64,000 nucleotides of DNA, from positions 124,001 through 188,000 of the forward strand of contig NZ_AKJY01000012.1 of NCBI RefSeq assembly GCF_000282115.1, given 5' to 3'. Every line of letters starts with the position of its first letter. Within the stretch, counting starts at the first letter, position 1. Made by a program: the position numbers and the translations under genes. Below are positions 61,167 to 64,000 of this stretch, piece by piece. Source of the DNA: Chryseobacterium populi (GTDB taxonomy: Bacteria; Bacteroidota; Bacteroidia; Flavobacteriales; Weeksellaceae). The notes under the pieces are model-generated. The model was not told the DNA's origin. It saw only the letters and a program-made list of their open reading frames with translations, and made no database searches.

Positions 61167-62276
61167 TTATTTTTTAGCTTTTGGTGAGCAGCCCGCCATT
61201 GTTGTGATCTTCACAGCTTCTGTCGGAGGAAGATATTTATTTCTTTCCACAAGGCTTTCCACCATATTGCGTGCAGTTTGTGTATAGATATCTGCAATTT
61301 TAGAATTTTCCTGTAAAGCAGCAGGTCTTCCTACATCTCCCGCCTCTCTGATACTCTGGATCAACGGAATCTCTCCCAGTACCGGAATTTTCAGATCATC
61401 AGCTAAATATTGTGCTCCCTGGTTTCCAAAGATATAATATTTATTGTCAGGTAATTCTTCCGGTGTAAAATACGCCATATTTTCGATTAATCCAAGAACC
61501 GGAATATTAATACTTTCCATCTGGAACATCGCAATTCCTTTTCTTACGTCTGCCAGAGCCACATGCTGAGGTGTGCTTACAATCACCGCTCCTGTAACAG
61601 GAACTTCCTGGATGATGGATAAGTGAATATCCCCTGTTCCGGGAGGTAAGTCGATTAATAAGAAATCCAATTCTCCCCAGGCTGCGTCTCTGATCATCTG
61701 GTTCAGGGCTTTTGAAGCCATCGGGCCTCTCCAGACCACAGCCTGGTTAGCTCCTGAAAAATAGCCTATTGAAAGCATTTTTACTCCATAATTTTCAATT
61801 GGTTTCATCAGGTTCTTACCATCAATTTCCACTGAAATCGGTTTTTGACCTTCTGTGTCAAACATGGTAGGAACAGACGGTCCGTAGATATCGGCATCCA
61901 ATAAACCTACTTTGAAGCCCATTTTAGCAAGGGTAACCGCCATATTGGCAGCAACCGTAGATTTACCTACTCCTCCTTTTCCGGAAGCAATGGCTATAAT
62001 ATTCTGAATCCCGGGAATTTGTTTCCCTTTGATCTGGCTCTGCTGAATCTCACTCGGTTCCGGGGAAACGATTTTAATTTTTAAGTGAACATCTTCTCCA
62101 AATTCACTGGCAAAAGCCTGTTTCATGGCAGCTTCTAGCTTTTTCTTCTCGTGCATCGCCGGTGAATGGGCAGTCATGTCAATATACACGTCATCCCCCA
62201 TGATCTGAAGGTTATTCACCAAATCATCTACTTCTATCTCTTTAAGGAAATCTTGAACCTTTTCTTTCGTCAACAT
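61167..62276 (-). CDS. Mrp/NBP35 family ATP-binding protein
   Basis: A 369-residue P-loop ATPase of the ApbC/Mrp family of iron-sulfur carriers. Residues 1-90 form a MIP18 (DUF59) domain. The deviant Walker A is GKGGVGKST, followed by GLLDADIYGPSVPTMF and LLIDLPPGTGDIHLS. The usual C-x-x-C after IENM is missing; the text reads IENMAYFTPEELPDNKYYIFG. A single Cys is near the end (MAGCSPKAKK). It is co-transcribed with the NifU-type gene. Confidence 0.94.
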   Translation of the reverse strand: MLTKEKVQDFLKEIEVDDLVNNLQIMGDDVYIDMTAHSPAMHEKKKLEAAMKQAFASEFGEDVHLKIKIVSPEPSEIQQSQIKGKQIPGIQNIIAIASGKGGVGKSTVAANMAVTLAKMGFKVGLLDADIYGPSVPTMFDTEGQKPISVEIDGKNLMKPIENYGVKMLSIGYFSGANQAVVWRGPMASKALNQMIRDAAWGELDFLLIDLPPGTGDIHLSIIQEVPVTGAVIVSTPQHVALADVRKGIAMFQMESINIPVLGLIENMAYFTPEELPDNKYYIFGNQGAQYLADDLKIPVLGEIPLIQSIREAGDVGRPAALQENSKIADIYTQTARNMVESLVERNKYLPPTEAVKITTMAGCSPKAKK

Positions 62277-62296
62277 ACTTTACTATAAATTGTTTA

Positions 62297-62304
62297 CAAA
62301 TTTA
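62297..62304 (-). promoter_or_regulatory. Promoter -7 element for the Mrp/NifU operon
   Basis: TAAATTTG on the minus strand, 20 bases upstream of the ATG at 62276. Confidence 0.6.
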
Positions 62305-62431
62305 CGGATTTTTTCTATAATTTAGAATGAATAAAATCTATAACACAAGGTGATAAATCAGATCATTAAAAAATTATCAATCTGCCTTTGTCTTACATTT
62401 CAAAATTTTTATAATCAAAAAACAGGTTAAT

Positions 62432-62887
62432 ATGGACGCTATTTCTTATCCTTCTAAATTTGTGATTCCTCAGGGTGTTTTCACCGTCGGAAAAACCAGA
62501 TTCAAATGGTATAATCTGGCCAAAGATCCAGAAAACATATCTTCCGGGGATGTCAGCAATGCCAGGATATGTATAGAAAATTCGGAAGAAAATTTTCAGG
62601 ATAAAGAAGATTCAGGTTTTGTGATTCTTCACCGGTGCAATGAGAATTACCTGTTATTGGTTTGTACATGGCAAAGTGAAAACGAATTATGGGAAAGTGT
62701 TTACTATGACGGTTCCGGAAAATTTGAAATATGGGACAGAAAAGGCATCCATATTCCTACTTACTGTGTCTGGGAAATGGACATTGTATATCATGAATCC
62801 AAAGCTTGGAAAAAATTTCTGGGAACGGATAGGCAGGAAGACAGTAAACAGCAGTACCTGAAGGATTTTTTTGAAGGTGAAGTATAA
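62432..62887 (+). CDS. Protein of unknown function
   Basis: A 151-residue soluble protein with no signal peptide or membrane helix. It has many aromatic residues (FKWYNLA, CTWQSENELWESVYY, CVWEMDIVYHESKAWKKFLG) and several Cys. I do not recognise the family. It ends 32 bases before the GH92 gene on the same strand, but a possible -7 element lies between them. It could be a small lipocalin-like or enzyme-fold protein; the sequence gives no stronger clue. Confidence 0.75.
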   Translation: MDAISYPSKFVIPQGVFTVGKTRFKWYNLAKDPENISSGDVSNARICIENSEENFQDKEDSGFVILHRCNENYLLLVCTWQSENELWESVYYDGSGKFEIWDRKGIHIPTYCVWEMDIVYHESKAWKKFLGTDRQEDSKQQYLKDFFEGEV

Positions 62888-62894
62888 ATAGTCT

Positions 62895-62902
62895 TATCTT
62901 TA
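62895..62902 (+). promoter_or_regulatory. Possible -7 element for the GH92 gene
   Basis: TATCTTTA, one mismatch to TAnnTTTG, 17 bases before the ATG at 62920. Confidence 0.35.
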
Positions 62903-62919
62903 GGCATCATTAATCTACT

Positions 62920-64000
62920 ATGAAAAAAACCAGATATTTATTATTTACTCTTATCTTATCCGTATTTTTCAACGCTCAGAATTTCTCCCAAAATGTGAAT
63001 CCTTTTATCGGCACCGGAGGCCACGGCCACACATTTCCGGGGGCTATTGTTCCTTTCGGAATGGTACAGCTTTCCCCTGATACCAGGATTGATGGAAGCT
63101 GGGATGGCTGTAGTGGCTATCATTATTCTGATTCTGTAATCTACGGTTTTTCCCATACTCACCTCAACGGAACCGGTGTTTCAGACTATGGTGATATTAT
63201 GCTGATGCCTACCATGGGAAATCCCAGCCTGAATAACAAAGAATATGCTTCTAAATTTTCGCATAAAAATGAAAAGGCTACAGCAGGTTTTTATGCCGTA
63301 AAACTTGACAAAAACAATATCAATGTCCGGCTGACCGCAACCAAAAGAGTAGGGTATCATGAATATATCTTCAACAATGCAGGAAATGCCAATATTATTT
63401 TGGACCTGAACCACAGAGATAAGCTACTGGAGGGGGAAGTGAAAATAATTGACAGTAAAACTATTGAAGTTTTCCGGAGAAGTGAGGCATGGGCAACCAA
63501 TCAATACATCTATGCCAGAATCGAGTTTTCAAAACCCATGAAAATTTCTAAAAAAGAAGTGAATGGAAAGCAGGAAAACCAGCTTTTTACGGGAACAAAA
63601 TTAGCTCTAGCTTTTTCTACAATCGTAAAAAAGGGTGAAAAGATTAATGTAAAAGTTGCCATTTCACCCACAGGTTATGAGGGAGCTGAAAAAAATATGT
63701 TGGCAGAAGGCAAGTCCAATGATTTTGAATCCATAAAAAAACTGGCAGAAAACGACTGGAATAAAGAGCTTTCAAAAATTGAAGTAAAATCTGACGATAA
63801 GAATAAACTGACGGTTTTTTACACCGCCCTGTATCATGTTTTCACACAGCCCAATATCAATATGGATGTTGACGGAAAGTACAGAGGCCGGGACAATGAA
63901 TTCTACACCGCTGCAAATTTTGATTATTATTCGGTGTTTTCGCTTTGGGACACTTTCAGGGCAGCACATCCTCTGATGACATTAATCGACAGAAAAAGAA
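62920..64000 (+). CDS. GH92 family glycosidase (alpha-mannosidase type), N-terminal part
   Basis: The first 360 codons of a gene cut by the window end; no stop codon is reached. A signal peptide (about residues 1-22, ending FFNAQ after LSV) is followed by NVNPFIGTGGHGHTFPGAIVPFGMVQLSPDTR, given in part, and YHYSDSVIYGFSHTHLNGTGVSDYGD, the N-terminal beta-sandwich signature of GH92. These calcium-dependent exo-alpha-mannosidases act in glycan degradation and are common in Bacteroidota. The catalytic (alpha/alpha)6 domain continues beyond the window (YHVFTQPNI and SVFSLWDTFRAAHPL are its start). Confidence 0.93.
   Translation, partial: MKKTRYLLFTLILSVFFNAQNFSQNVNPFIGTGGHGHTFPGAIVPFGMVQLSPDTRIDGSWDGCSGYHYSDSVIYGFSHTHLNGTGVSDYGDIMLMPTMGNPSLNNKEYASKFSHKNEKATAGFYAVKLDKNNINVRLTATKRVGYHEYIFNNAGNANIILDLNHRDKLLEGEVKIIDSKTIEVFRRSEAWATNQYIYARIEFSKPMKISKKEVNGKQENQLFTGTKLALAFSTIVKKGEKINVKVAISPTGYEGAEKNMLAEGKSNDFESIKKLAENDWNKELSKIEVKSDDKNKLTVFYTALYHVFTQPNINMDVDGKYRGRDNEFYTAANFDYYSVFSLWDTFRAAHPLMTLIDRKR

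Overview
The window looks like chromosomal DNA of a Bacteroidota member of the class Flavobacteriia, most likely Chryseobacterium or a close relative. The reasons are: low-GC DNA; few Shine-Dalgarno sites; many promoters with the Bacteroidota -7 element TAnnTTTG; a PorX regulator and a type IX secretion (T9SS) sorting domain; an lpxD / lpxC-fabZ fusion / lpxA / efp / second lpxD block; and a Chryseobacterium-style GG-leader peptide gene. The genus is inferred from gene content, not from a marker gene. I saw no rRNA, tRNA, CRISPR array, insertion sequence or prophage.

Region 1 (1-19400) is a surface polysaccharide locus of the Wzx/Wzy type. It opens with the end of a sugar epimerase gene, a phosphoglycosyltransferase and a PglE-like aminotransferase, followed by a second phosphoglycosyltransferase and a DUF3575 outer-membrane protein. 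From 3824 a tightly packed operon follows: a Wzc-like tyrosine kinase, a CapE/FlaA1-like 4,6-dehydratase, two DegT-family aminotransferase homologues, a GNAT and a hexapeptide acyltransferase, a flippase, glycosyltransferases, an EpsG-like polymerase, a secreted beta-helix protein and a GT4 enzyme. A third initiating transferase and rfbC close the locus. The second DegT homologue has Arg where the PLP-binding Lys should be.

Region 2 (19400-29000) holds rimO, two secreted repeat-poor proteins behind a long leader, an RlpA-like protein, exonuclease III, a YciI protein, porX, an S41 peptidase and a secreted protein.

Region 3 (29000-37100) is the lipid A block: an HD-domain protein, lpxD, lpxC-fabZ, lpxA, a small secreted protein, efp, a second lpxD-like gene, sucD and an outer-membrane beta-barrel. 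lptB (42599) and an MsbA-like exporter (43756) lie further on, so much envelope biogenesis is concentrated here.

Region 4 (37100-50300) is mixed: a NatAB-like ABC exporter, a minimal T9SS-tagged protein, hemB, a double-glycine-leader peptide gene, lptB, the MsbA-like exporter, an AhpD-like protein with a Crp-like regulator, a WYL regulator, DinB, a CmoA homologue and an isoprenylcysteine methyltransferase-like protein.

Region 5 (50300-64000) holds a cobalamin adenosyltransferase, thiamine diphosphokinase, a two-hairpin intergenic repeat, a lipoprotein phosphatase, arginine decarboxylase and agmatinase (putrescine route), a HAD hydrolase, an Ada-like/AlkB alkylation-repair pair, a YqiJ/YqiK-like flotillin pair, a LuxR-type response regulator, a NifU/Mrp iron-sulfur pair, and the start of a GH92 glycosidase cut by the window end.
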